Assembly: GCA_050733695.1 (NCBI GenBank) | Contig: JBOHTO010000068.1 | Coordinates: 1 to 10,060, forward strand | Length of the DNA: 10,060 nt | Direction of reading: 5' to 3' | DNA from: JBOHTO01 sp050733695 | GTDB taxonomy: Bacteria > Gemmatimonadota > Gemmatimonadetes > Gemmatimonadales > Gemmatimonadaceae | Shown here: positions 1 to 7,002 of the stretch, piece by piece | Layout: each line of letters begins with the position of its first letter | Position numbering within the stretch: the first letter of the stretch is position 1 | The notes under the pieces: generated by a model | Database searches by the model: none | The model's input: only the letters and a program-made list of their open reading frames with translations | What the model was told of the DNA's origin: nothing | Position numbers and translations under genes: made by a program

Positions 1-1056
1 TCGTTGCTGGCTGGGTTCGACGCCGGCCGGATAGCGGCGCTGGCGCGCGCCGCCAGCATCGTGGAGAATCAGCGACCGGGCTTCGAGCGGCTGCTGGCAG
101 CCATGTATCCGCGCATCGGACGCGCACGACGCATCGGCATCACCGGCCCGCCGGGAGCAGGCAAGAGCACACTCACCACGGAACTTGTCCGGCTGCTGCG
201 GACGCGCAATCTCTCGGTCGCCGTCGTCGCCGTCGATCCGACGTCCCCCTTCACAGGGGGCGCGCTGCTCGGTGACCGAATCCGGATGGAGGAGATCGCG
301 CTGGACTCGCGAGTCTTCATCAGGTCGATGGCCACGCGGGGTTCGCTCGGTGGACTGGCCTCGGCCACACGCGACGTGGCCGACGTGGTGGATGCGTTCG
401 GCTTCGACCGCGTCATAGTGGAGACGGTTGGTGTGGGACAGAGCGAACTCGACATCAGGCGCACGGCGGACTCCAGCATCGTCGTGCTGGTACCGGAATC
501 CGGCGACTCGATCCAGACGCTCAAGGCGGGATTGATGGAGATCGCCGACATCTTCGTCGTGAACAAGTCCGACCGACCTGGTGCTGATCGACTCAGGCAC
601 GAACTGGAACTGATGCTCGGCCTGCGGGCTGGGAACACGTTTCGAAACGTGCCTGCGCATCACGGCGTCGATATCGACCGGCTGCCGGGAAACCAGGCGC
701 GCGCGGCACGAGTGGCGGCGAGCGCCGGCGACGACACAAGCTGGACGCCGCCGGTGCTGCGAGCTGTCGCCTCGGAAGGGGAGGGAATCGCGGAGATTAC
801 GGACGCCTCCGACCGCCACTTTCATTACCTTGAGACGACCGGTGCGCTGACGGAGCGCCGGCGGCAGCGGCTCCGCGAGCGCGTCGTCGAATCGGTGGAA
901 CGAACGCTGCGGCGGCGCCTCTGGCAGGACGTCGAAACCACTGCGTGGCTGGACGGCCAACTCGCCGGTCTCGAGGACGGCGATGTGACCCCTTTTGACG
1001 TGGCCGCTGCCCTGCTGAAGCGCAGCGCGAACCTAATTGCGAGGGTGAAGACATGA
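1..1056 (+). CDS. MeaB/MeaI-family GTPase chaperone of a B12 acyl-CoA mutase (5' end probably outside the window)
   Basis: G3E-family P-loop GTPase (MeaB/ArgK/MMAA). Family members gate loading of adenosylcobalamin onto acyl-CoA mutases and protect or reactivate the enzyme using GTP hydrolysis in the cytosol. Numbering from the TTG at 4: Walker A GPPGAGKST at 48-56, the family block VDPTSPFTGGALLGDRIRM at 78-96 (Mg2+ and switch region), ETVGVGQSE at 140-148, and the guanine-specificity motif NKSD at 187-190. The reading frame is open to base 1 and the family usually has several more N-terminal residues, so the true start is likely upstream; TTG at 4 is the only in-window start near the family N-terminus. 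Its stop overlaps the mutase start by ATGA (1053-1056). Because the next gene has isobutyryl-CoA mutase residues, this is better seen as a MeaI-like partner than as the chaperone of methylmalonyl-CoA mutase; that choice is inference. Confidence 0.93.
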   Translation, partial: SLLAGFDAGRIAALARAASIVENQRPGFERLLAAMYPRIGRARRIGITGPPGAGKSTLTTELVRLLRTRNLSVAVVAVDPTSPFTGGALLGDRIRMEEIALDSRVFIRSMATRGSLGGLASATRDVADVVDAFGFDRVIVETVGVGQSELDIRRTADSSIVVLVPESGDSIQTLKAGLMEIADIFVVNKSDRPGADRLRHELELMLGLRAGNTFRNVPAHHGVDIDRLPGNQARAARVAASAGDDTSWTPPVLRAVASEGEGIAEITDASDRHFHYLETTGALTERRRQRLRERVVESVERTLRRRLWQDVETTAWLDGQLAGLEDGDVTPFDVAAALLKRSANLIARVKT

Positions 1057-2747
1057 CGTCGATGCGTGAGCTCACGGAGTCGGAGCGGGACGGCGAGCAT
1101 TCGGAGCTCGAACGACTCCGCGCGGAGGTGGCCGAATGGCGTCGCCGTTACGACGCCGGCAGTCTCCGTGAGATCGCCTTCGTCAATTCGGCTCGCGAGG
1201 TCCAGCCGCTGTACACGCCGCTCGACCGCGTGCAGGCAGACGAGCCGCTCGGTGCGCCGGGTGCATATCCGTACACGCGCGGTATCCATCCCACGGGTTA
1301 TCGTGGCCGGCTCTGGACCAAGCGGCAGTTCGCTGGTTTCGGCAGCGCGCGCGACACGAACGAGCGGTACAAGTTCCTCCTCGCGCATGGACAGACGGGA
1401 CTCTCGGTCGCGTTCGATTTTCCCACGCTCATGGGCTACGACTCGGACCACCCGCGTTCGCTCGGCGAGGTGGGGAAGTGTGGCGTCGCGATTTCCAGTC
1501 TCGCCGACATGGAGACGCTCTTTGACGGCATTCCGCTCGACAAGGTGTCGACATCGATGACCATCAACGGCCCGGCGCCCATTCTGTGGGCGTTCTACAT
1601 CGCGGCGGCCGAACGGAAGGACATCAGCCCGCAGGCACTGCGGGGCACCATACAGAACGACATGCTGAAGGAGTACATGGCGCAGCACGCGTGGGTCTAT
1701 CCCGTCGAGCCCGCGCTGCGCCTCATTGTCGACTGCTTTGAATGGGGCGTGTCGAACGCGCCGCTGTGGAATACCATCTCGATCTCCGGATACCACATCC
1801 GCGAGGCCGGAGCGACCGCGGCGCAGGAATTGGCCTTCACCCTCGCCAACGGCTTCACGTACGTGGAGCGCGGGATCGCGCGTGGTCTCGACGTGGACGA
1901 CTTTGCCCCACGACTGTCGTTCTTCTGGGACATACACAACGACTTCTTCGAGGAGATCGCCAAGCTTCGCGCATCGCGCCGCATATGGGCGCGGCACATG
2001 AAGGAGCGCTACGGAGCACGAGACCCGCGTTCGCTCATGCTTCGATTTCACTCGCAGACGGCCGGCGTGACGCTCACGGCGCAGCAGCCAATGAACAACG
2101 TGGTGCGAGTCGCCTACCAGGCGATGGCGGCGGTTCTGGGGGGTACGCAGTCGCTGCACACCAACTCCATGGACGAAACGCTCGCGCTCCCTTCGGAAGA
2201 GGCGGTCGAAGTCGCGTTGCGCACACAGCAACTTCTCGCATTCGAGACAGGCGTACCCAACGTCATCGACCCGCTTGGCGGTTCCTTCTACATGGAGACG
2301 CTCACCGACGAACTCGAGGCAGAAGCAGAGCGGATGTTCATCGAGATCGACGAGCAGGGCGGCGTCGTGAAGGGTCTCGAGAACGGCTGGTTCCAGCGCA
2401 GGATCGCGGAGTCCGCAGCCAGGCAGCAGTGGGAAGTGGAGCAGCACAGGCGAGTGATCGTTGGCGTCAATGAATTCGTCACGGACGATGAGGAGCTCAC
2501 CATACCGTTGTTGCGCGTGGGAGAGGAGGCCGAGCGGGATCACTGTGCGCGGCTCGCCGAGCTGCGCGCCACGCGCGACCATGCACTGTGCGTACGCCGG
2601 CTCGACGCGCTGCGCCAAGCGGCGCGGAGCGACGCCAATCTCTTTCCCTCCATCCTGGACGCGGCGCGCGCCTGGTGCACTCTGTTCGAGATCCGCTCCG
2701 CAATGGAGGACGTCTTCGGGGCCTATCGGGAGCCGATCTTCTTCTGA
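1053..2747 (+). CDS. icmA: Coenzyme B12-dependent acyl-CoA mutase large (catalytic) subunit, isobutyryl-CoA mutase type
   Basis: Catalytic TIM-barrel subunit (564 aa) of a split adenosylcobalamin-dependent mutase, which moves the CoA-thioester carbon group between adjacent carbons by a radical mechanism. Homology runs end to end: YPYTRGIHPTGYRGRLWT at 72-89, FDFPTLMGYDSDHPRSLGEVG at 121-141, SISGYH with the catalytic-type His248, APRLSFFW at 285-292, TQSLHTNSMDE at 365-375. The substrate-pocket residues equal to Tyr89 and Arg207 of Propionibacterium methylmalonyl-CoA mutase are Phe93 (in RQFAGFG) and Gln211 (in YMAQHAW), the pair known from isobutyryl-CoA mutase. The length fits a large subunit without the cobalamin-binding domain, which is encoded separately at 3262. 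The start is ATG at 1053, inside an ATGA overlap with the upstream GTPase and preceded by GAGGG at 1041-1045. Automated annotation would probably call it methylmalonyl-CoA mutase. Exact substrate (isobutyryl, isovaleryl/pivalyl or other) is not fixed by these residues. Confidence 0.9.
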   Translation: MTSMRELTESERDGEHSELERLRAEVAEWRRRYDAGSLREIAFVNSAREVQPLYTPLDRVQADEPLGAPGAYPYTRGIHPTGYRGRLWTKRQFAGFGSARDTNERYKFLLAHGQTGLSVAFDFPTLMGYDSDHPRSLGEVGKCGVAISSLADMETLFDGIPLDKVSTSMTINGPAPILWAFYIAAAERKDISPQALRGTIQNDMLKEYMAQHAWVYPVEPALRLIVDCFEWGVSNAPLWNTISISGYHIREAGATAAQELAFTLANGFTYVERGIARGLDVDDFAPRLSFFWDIHNDFFEEIAKLRASRRIWARHMKERYGARDPRSLMLRFHSQTAGVTLTAQQPMNNVVRVAYQAMAAVLGGTQSLHTNSMDETLALPSEEAVEVALRTQQLLAFETGVPNVIDPLGGSFYMETLTDELEAEAERMFIEIDEQGGVVKGLENGWFQRRIAESAARQQWEVEQHRRVIVGVNEFVTDDEELTIPLLRVGEEAERDHCARLAELRATRDHALCVRRLDALRQAARSDANLFPSILDAARAWCTLFEIRSAMEDVFGAYREPIFF

Positions 2748-3261
2748 CCGCGGGCGACGAGTGGTGGTCATCGCACTTTGACGCGCAGTATCTCCGCGAA
2801 TATGGACCGCTGTTCGATCCGGCAAGCGACCGGCGCGAGGTCGCGCGCATCCTCGAACTGCTCGGGTTGCCCGCCGGGGCGCGGGTGCTGGACGTACCGT
2901 GCGGGCAGGGGCGTCACGCACACCTTCTCGCCGAAGCCGGTCTCCACGTGGACGCGGTCGACGACTCGGCGGACCTGCTCGAGCGCGCGCGACGTTGCGG
3001 AATCGGGCGCCGGCTCCGCTACCGGCGCGGCGACATGCGCAGGCTCCCGTGCGCGTGGACCGGTGGCTTCGATGCCGTACTCGATCTCTTCACATCGTTC
3101 GGATTCTTACCGGGCCCGCGGATGAACGGCCGACCCGCATTGCCCGGCGCGCGCCAACGGCGGTAAGTTGCAGAGCGCCGTCGTGCATGGCGCGATCCTG
3201 CGGGCCCGTGCCTCATGTCCGGCGTCGATGTCCGAGCGCAACCTTCACCCACCAGGGCTGA
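2744..3261 (+). pseudogene. Class I SAM-dependent methyltransferase remnant, frameshifted and truncated, between the mutase subunits
   Basis: Frame +2 from 2744 encodes a recognisable Rossmann-type methyltransferase N-terminus: DEWW near the start, then SAM motif I VLDVPCGQGRH at 2885-2917, an acidic segment VDAVDDSADLLERARR (motif II region), and GDMRRLPC...FDAVLDLFTSFGF up to about 3108. The frame then ends in unrelated residues and TAA at 3164-3166. Matching continuation seems to jump frame: PADERPTRIARRA in frame 1 from about 3115, then ANGGKLQSAVVHGAIL in frame 3 from about 3153, resembling the usual 'ARVLRPGGRLLL' strand. Even with both jumps, a normal protein of this type would need roughly 100 more residues than fit before 3262. 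The frame enters at a CTG at 2744 that forms CTGA with the icmA stop, where the operon's other junctions have ATGA or GTGA, so the start codon also looks mutated. The methyl acceptor is unknown. Read as a decayed gene; an odd short functional protein is less likely. Confidence 0.7.
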
Positions 3262-3675
3262 ATGCAGCGACCTATTCGCGTGCTCGTGGCCAAGCCGGGG
3301 CTCGATGGTCACGACCGCGGTGCCAAGGTCGTCGCGGCCGCACTCCGCGACGCGGGAATGGAAGTGATCTACACGGGACTGCATCAGACGCCCGAGATGA
3401 TCGCGAGTGCGGCGGTGCAGGAGGACGTCGACGTGGTCGGCCTGTCGGTACTGAGCGGTGCGCACATGACGCTCTTCCCGCGCGTGCTGGAACTGCTCAC
3501 CGAACAGGGACGGGACGACATCCTGATCACCGGCGGGGGGATCATTCCCAGGGAGGACATGGACGAGCTCACACGCCGCGGCGTCGGAAAACTCTTCGGC
3601 CCCGGCACTCCGACGACGGACCTGATCGGGTACATCAAGGAGTGGTTCGCCGGCCGGCAGCAGCGCGAAGCGTGA
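3262..3675 (+). CDS. icmB: B12-binding small subunit of the acyl-CoA mutase
   Basis: Cobalamin-binding Rossmann-like domain (137 aa) that carries adenosylcobalamin for the catalytic subunit at 1053. It has the base-off/His-on signature DxHxxG as D15-G16-H17-D18-R19-G20 (His17 supplies the lower axial Co ligand), SVLSGAH at 62-68 and the GGGIIP loop at 91-96, which hold the nucleotide tail. The length is that of a stand-alone small subunit and there is no fused GTPase or catalytic domain. ATG at 3262 follows a short purine stretch (AGGG at 3254-3257). Unlike its neighbours it does not overlap an intact upstream gene, because the methyltransferase before it is broken. Its stop overlaps the next start by GTGA (3672-3675). 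The sequence alone cannot distinguish an isobutyryl-CoA mutase small subunit from a methylmalonyl-CoA mutase one; the assignment follows the large subunit. Confidence 0.92.
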   Translation: MQRPIRVLVAKPGLDGHDRGAKVVAAALRDAGMEVIYTGLHQTPEMIASAAVQEDVDVVGLSVLSGAHMTLFPRVLELLTEQGRDDILITGGGIIPREDMDELTRRGVGKLFGPGTPTTDLIGYIKEWFAGRQQREA

Positions 3676-5291
3676 CGACCCGGCTCGAAACGCTCGGCCG
3701 CGAGCTGCGCGAACTCGAGGCGCGGCTCCGGGAGGGCGGTGGCGCGAAGCGAATCGCGAAGCAGCACGCGCAGGGGAAGCTCACCGCGCGCGAACGGGTC
3801 GAGCGACTCTGCGATGACGGCACCCGTTTCCTCGAAGTCGGCCTTCTCGTCGCGTACGATCAGTACGACGGACAGGCACCGGCCGCCGGCGTGGTCACGG
3901 GCGTTGGCTGTGTCCACGGCCGCGAAGTTGTGATCGTCGCGAACGACGCAACGGTGAAGGCGGGCTCGTGGTGGCCGGAAACGATCCGGAAGATCCTCCG
4001 CGCCCAGGAGATCGCGATGCGCTGCCGCATCCCGATCATCTATCTCGTCGACTCGGCGGGGGTGAACCTGCCGTATCAGGGTGGTGTCTTTCCCGGGCAG
4101 TACGGCGCGAGCAGGATCTTCTACTACAACTCGATCATGCGCCGCTACCTGCACGTGCCCCAGCTCGCCGCCGTCATGGGGCAATGTATCGCGGGTGGTG
4201 CGTATCTGCCGGCGCTCTCGGACGTGATCGTGATGGTGAAGGGTACATCGTTCATGGGGCTCGGCGGGCCGAATCTCGTGAAGGGTGCCACGGGTCAGGT
4301 GATCGATGCCGAAACGCTGGGCGGCGCCGAGACGCACACGCGCATCAGCGGTGTGGCGCACTACGCGGCCGACGATGATGCCGATTGCCTCGATCGACTG
4401 CGTGCCCTGATCCACCGGCTTCCGCCCCCGGTGCCGGTGGGTACTGCAGAAAACGCCCGGGCAACCACGCGTGAAGGAGATGCCTCCGCGCTGGCCGATT
4501 TGCTGCCGAACGATCACCGGATGTCATACGACATGCACGCAGTGCTGGCCGCCGTCGTGGACGACGGCGCTATCGATGAGTTCCAGTCGCAGCTCGCGCG
4601 CGAGATGATATGCGGCGATGCACACATTCTTGGAATCCCGGTCGGCGTGATCGCGAACCAGCGCGGACTCATTCGGGGACGGACTGGCGAGAAGCCGCGA
4701 TTCGGCGGTATCGTCTACGCCGAGAGCGCGGAGAAGGTCGCCTACTTCATAGAGCGCTGCGATCGGCAGCGCATACCACTGCTGTTCGTCCAGGACGTAT
4801 CGGGCTTCATGGTCGGACCCGAGGCCGAGCACGAGGGAATCATCCGGGCCGGTGCGCGGTTTGTGGAGGCGATGGCCACGGCGCGCGTGCCGAAGATCGT
4901 GCTCACCGTGAACCACGCGTCCGGCGCCGGCTACTACGCGATGGCGGGGCAGGGGTTCGATCCCGATTTCATCTTCAGTTGGCCTACGGGACGCATGGCT
5001 GTGATGGAAGGCGAAGCCGCGGTGCAGGCCGTGCACGGCTCTGCCATCGATGCGGCGAAGGCGTCGGGGCACGACGTATGGCCCGACGTTCAGGCATCGA
5101 TGGACGAGATGCGCGCCGACTACGAGCATCAGCTCGACGCACGTTACGCCGGCGCGCGCGGTTACGTCGACGCGATCGTCTATCCCGAGGAGACGCGCGA
5201 TGTGCTCGCGATGGCCTTGCGTGCTTCGCTGCAGAACAGGGGCGCGCATCTGGGGCCCTTCGTGCTCCCCACGGCGTGCGGCGAATCATGA
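3672..5291 (+). CDS. Acyl-CoA carboxylase carboxyltransferase (beta) subunit, methylcrotonyl/geranyl-CoA type
   Basis: Biotin-dependent carboxyltransferase of 539 aa with two crotonase-fold halves; it transfers CO2 from carboxybiotin to an acyl-CoA. N-half: AAGVVTGVG at 71-79, VANDATVKAG at 89-98, LVDSAGVNLP at 125-134 and the first oxyanion loop AGGAY at 174-178. C-half: NQRGLIRG at 329-336, FVQDVSGFMVG at 372-382 and the second oxyanion loop ASGAGYYAM at 416-424. The single-chain length and the NDATVK and ASGAGYYAM style fit the methylcrotonyl-CoA (LiuB) / geranyl-CoA (AtuC) group better than propionyl-CoA carboxylase. The chosen start is GTG at 3672 within a GTGA overlap; the frame stays open upstream, but that part only shadows icmB. 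No biotin carboxylase/BCCP subunit lies in the window, so the partner must be elsewhere. Substrate is inferred from family and from the hydratase at 6999. Confidence 0.9.
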   Translation: MTTRLETLGRELRELEARLREGGGAKRIAKQHAQGKLTARERVERLCDDGTRFLEVGLLVAYDQYDGQAPAAGVVTGVGCVHGREVVIVANDATVKAGSWWPETIRKILRAQEIAMRCRIPIIYLVDSAGVNLPYQGGVFPGQYGASRIFYYNSIMRRYLHVPQLAAVMGQCIAGGAYLPALSDVIVMVKGTSFMGLGGPNLVKGATGQVIDAETLGGAETHTRISGVAHYAADDDADCLDRLRALIHRLPPPVPVGTAENARATTREGDASALADLLPNDHRMSYDMHAVLAAVVDDGAIDEFQSQLAREMICGDAHILGIPVGVIANQRGLIRGRTGEKPRFGGIVYAESAEKVAYFIERCDRQRIPLLFVQDVSGFMVGPEAEHEGIIRAGARFVEAMATARVPKIVLTVNHASGAGYYAMAGQGFDPDFIFSWPTGRMAVMEGEAAVQAVHGSAIDAAKASGHDVWPDVQASMDEMRADYEHQLDARYAGARGYVDAIVYPEETRDVLAMALRASLQNRGAHLGPFVLPTACGES

Positions 5292-6649
5292 CGAAGGTCA
5301 TCCGCGTCGCGTCCGGGCAGGGCTTCTGGGGCGATTCCCTCGACGCGCCCAGGCGCCAGGTGGAAGGTGGTCCGATCGACTATCTGATGCTCGACTACCT
5401 GGCAGAGGTCACCATGTCCATCCTGCAGAAGCAGCGGGAGCGGAACCCGGAGATGGGGTACGCGCGCGACTTCATCGGCGCGATGGAGAGCGTGCTGCCG
5501 GCGGTCGCCGAACGCGGAGTCAAGGTGATCGCGAACGCGGGCGGGGTGAATCCGCCGGCGTGCGCGGCGGCCGTTCGCGATGCGGCGGGTCGCAGCGGCT
5601 CGGCAGGCGCGCTGCGCATAGGCGTCGTTACGGGTGACGATCTGCTCTCGCGGCTCGATGAGCTGGTCGCCGCGGGCCATGCGCTGGAGAACATGGACAC
5701 GGGGGAGCCACTCGCGTCGGTGCGCGACCGGGTGCTGTCGGCGAACGCCTATCTCGGATCCGCGCCCATGGTCGAGGCGCTGCAGGGCGGCGCGAACGTC
5801 GTGATCACGGGACGGTCGACGGACACGGCGCTCACGATGGCGCCGCTGCGGCACGAGTTCGGCTGGGGCGCGTCGGACTGGAACCGACTGGCCGCAGGCA
5901 TAGTGGCGGGGCATATCATCGAGTGCGGCGCGCAGTGCTCCGGTGGGAACTGCCTGCATCGCTGGCGCGAGATCCCCGATCTGGCCAACATCGGCTATCC
6001 GATCGTCGAGGCCGCTGCCGACGGCTCCTTCGTCGTCACCAAGCATCCCGGTACCGGCGGGCGCATCGACACGCACACGATCGCGGAGCAGCTCGTGTAC
6101 GAGATGGGTGATCCGCGCAGCTACATCACGCCGGACGTCATCGCCGACTTCACAACCATCCGCCTCGAGGATGCGGGCACGGATCGGGTGCGCGTATTCG
6201 GGATCACCGGCGCAGCCGCGACAGATCGGCTCAAGGTCTCGATATCCTATCGCGCAGGCTACAAGGCGGTTGGCACCCTGGTGTACTCCTGGCCCGACGC
6301 CATCGACAAGGCGCGGCTCGCGGATCGCGTACTGCGCGAACGGCTTGACCGACTCGGCCTCCGCTTCGACGAGATCCTCACGGAGCTTGTCGGCGTCTCG
6401 GCGACGCACGGCCCGCTCGTGGGTGAGGAGCACGATGTTCCCGAGGTACAGCTCCGCGTCGGTGTGCGGGGCGACGACCGTGCAGCCGTCGAGCGATTCA
6501 CGCGCGAGATCGCGCCACTCGTTCTCAACGGCCCACCGAGTGTCACCGGCTTCGCAGGCGGCCGGCCGAAGGTGGAGGAGATCGTGGCGTACTGGCCGGC
6601 GCTCATCGACAGGAGCGTCGTGACACCGGGTGTGACGGTGCTCGCGTGA
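5288..6649 (+). CDS. atuA: AtuA-family (DUF1446) acyclic terpene utilisation protein, N-terminal part
   Basis: A 453-residue protein of the AtuA/DUF1446 family, named for acyclic terpene (citronellol/geraniol) utilisation in Pseudomonas, where the gene is needed but its reaction has not been settled. Landmarks: GFWGD at 12-16, the segment DYLMLDYLAEVTMSILQ at 31-47, NAGGVNP at 83-89, GRSTDTAL at 175-182 and HIIECGAQCSGGN at 209-221. No signal peptide or membrane segment is seen, so a cytosolic protein is expected. ATG at 5288 overlaps the carboxyltransferase stop by ATGA, and the stop overlaps the next gene by GTGA. In Pseudomonas-type AtuA the N-terminal domain is fused to a C-terminal domain of about 110 residues; here that domain is a separate gene at 6646. 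Genes of this family commonly sit beside acyl-CoA carboxylase genes, suggesting a role in handling the carboxylated acyl-CoA (inference). Confidence 0.88.
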   Translation: MTKVIRVASGQGFWGDSLDAPRRQVEGGPIDYLMLDYLAEVTMSILQKQRERNPEMGYARDFIGAMESVLPAVAERGVKVIANAGGVNPPACAAAVRDAAGRSGSAGALRIGVVTGDDLLSRLDELVAAGHALENMDTGEPLASVRDRVLSANAYLGSAPMVEALQGGANVVITGRSTDTALTMAPLRHEFGWGASDWNRLAAGIVAGHIIECGAQCSGGNCLHRWREIPDLANIGYPIVEAAADGSFVVTKHPGTGGRIDTHTIAEQLVYEMGDPRSYITPDVIADFTTIRLEDAGTDRVRVFGITGAAATDRLKVSISYRAGYKAVGTLVYSWPDAIDKARLADRVLRERLDRLGLRFDEILTELVGVSATHGPLVGEEHDVPEVQLRVGVRGDDRAAVERFTREIAPLVLNGPPSVTGFAGGRPKVEEIVAYWPALIDRSVVTPGVTVLA

Positions 6650-7002
6650 ACGTGCGGCTGCTGGATATCGCGCACGCGCGATCGGGCGACAAGGGAGACA
6701 CTGCCAACGTTGGGCTCATCGCGCTCAGGGACGACTGGTACCCGTTGCTCGAGCGCGAAGTGACGCGCGAGCGAGTGGCTCGGCATTTCAGCGGAATGAT
6801 CACGGGCGACGTGGAGCGTTTCGAGCTTCCCAATCTGTGCGCGCTCAATTTCCTCCTGCACGGGGCGCTGGGGGGTGGCGGAACACTTTCGCTCAAGACC
6901 GACGCGCAGGGCAAGGTGTACTCGACGGCGTTGCTGAGGATGACGGTCGACGTTCTGGATGAGGAGGCGCGACGCCTCTCGCTTCCGGGAGTGGACACGT
7001 GA
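6646..7002 (+). CDS. Stand-alone AtuA C-terminal-domain-like protein
   Basis: A 118-residue protein matching the C-terminal domain of long AtuA proteins. It has the hallmark ARSGDKGDTANVG at 11-23, then ELPNLCALNFLLHGALGGGG at 60-79 and a closing beta-strand region around LLRMTVDVL. The biochemical role is unknown; the constant SGDKG motif near the N-terminus suggests an active-site or binding loop (inference). The start is GTG at 6646 in a GTGA overlap with the DUF1446 gene, so the two are translationally coupled and most likely form one complex, equal to the fused protein of other species. The GTGA at its other end couples it to the hydratase gene. The division is not a recent frameshift: a stop and a start overlap cleanly, as at all other junctions in the operon. 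Confidence 0.85.
   Translation: MNVRLLDIAHARSGDKGDTANVGLIALRDDWYPLLEREVTRERVARHFSGMITGDVERFELPNLCALNFLLHGALGGGGTLSLKTDAQGKVYSTALLRMTVDVLDEEARRLSLPGVDT

Noticed and set aside
1053..2747. Naming the large subunit methylmalonyl-CoA mutase
   Set aside because: The carboxylate-binding Arg and the Tyr are replaced by Gln211 and Phe93, the isobutyryl-CoA mutase pair.
825..2921. A very long open frame (698 codons) on the minus strand
   Set aside because: It lies opposite the GTPase and mutase genes, has no recognisable domain, and is explained by the codon bias of GC-rich genes on the other strand.
3168..3671. Upstream in-frame extension of the carboxyltransferase to a TTG at 3168
   Set aside because: The added stretch overlaps icmB in another frame and has no carboxylase homology. 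GTG at 3672 forms the operon's usual 4-base overlap. The part near 3168-3200 rather fits the methyltransferase remnant.
4610..5287. In-frame extension of the AtuA gene upstream to 4610
   Set aside because: It overlaps the whole C-terminal half of the carboxyltransferase and gives arginine-rich shadow sequence; ATG at 5288 begins at the family N-terminus.
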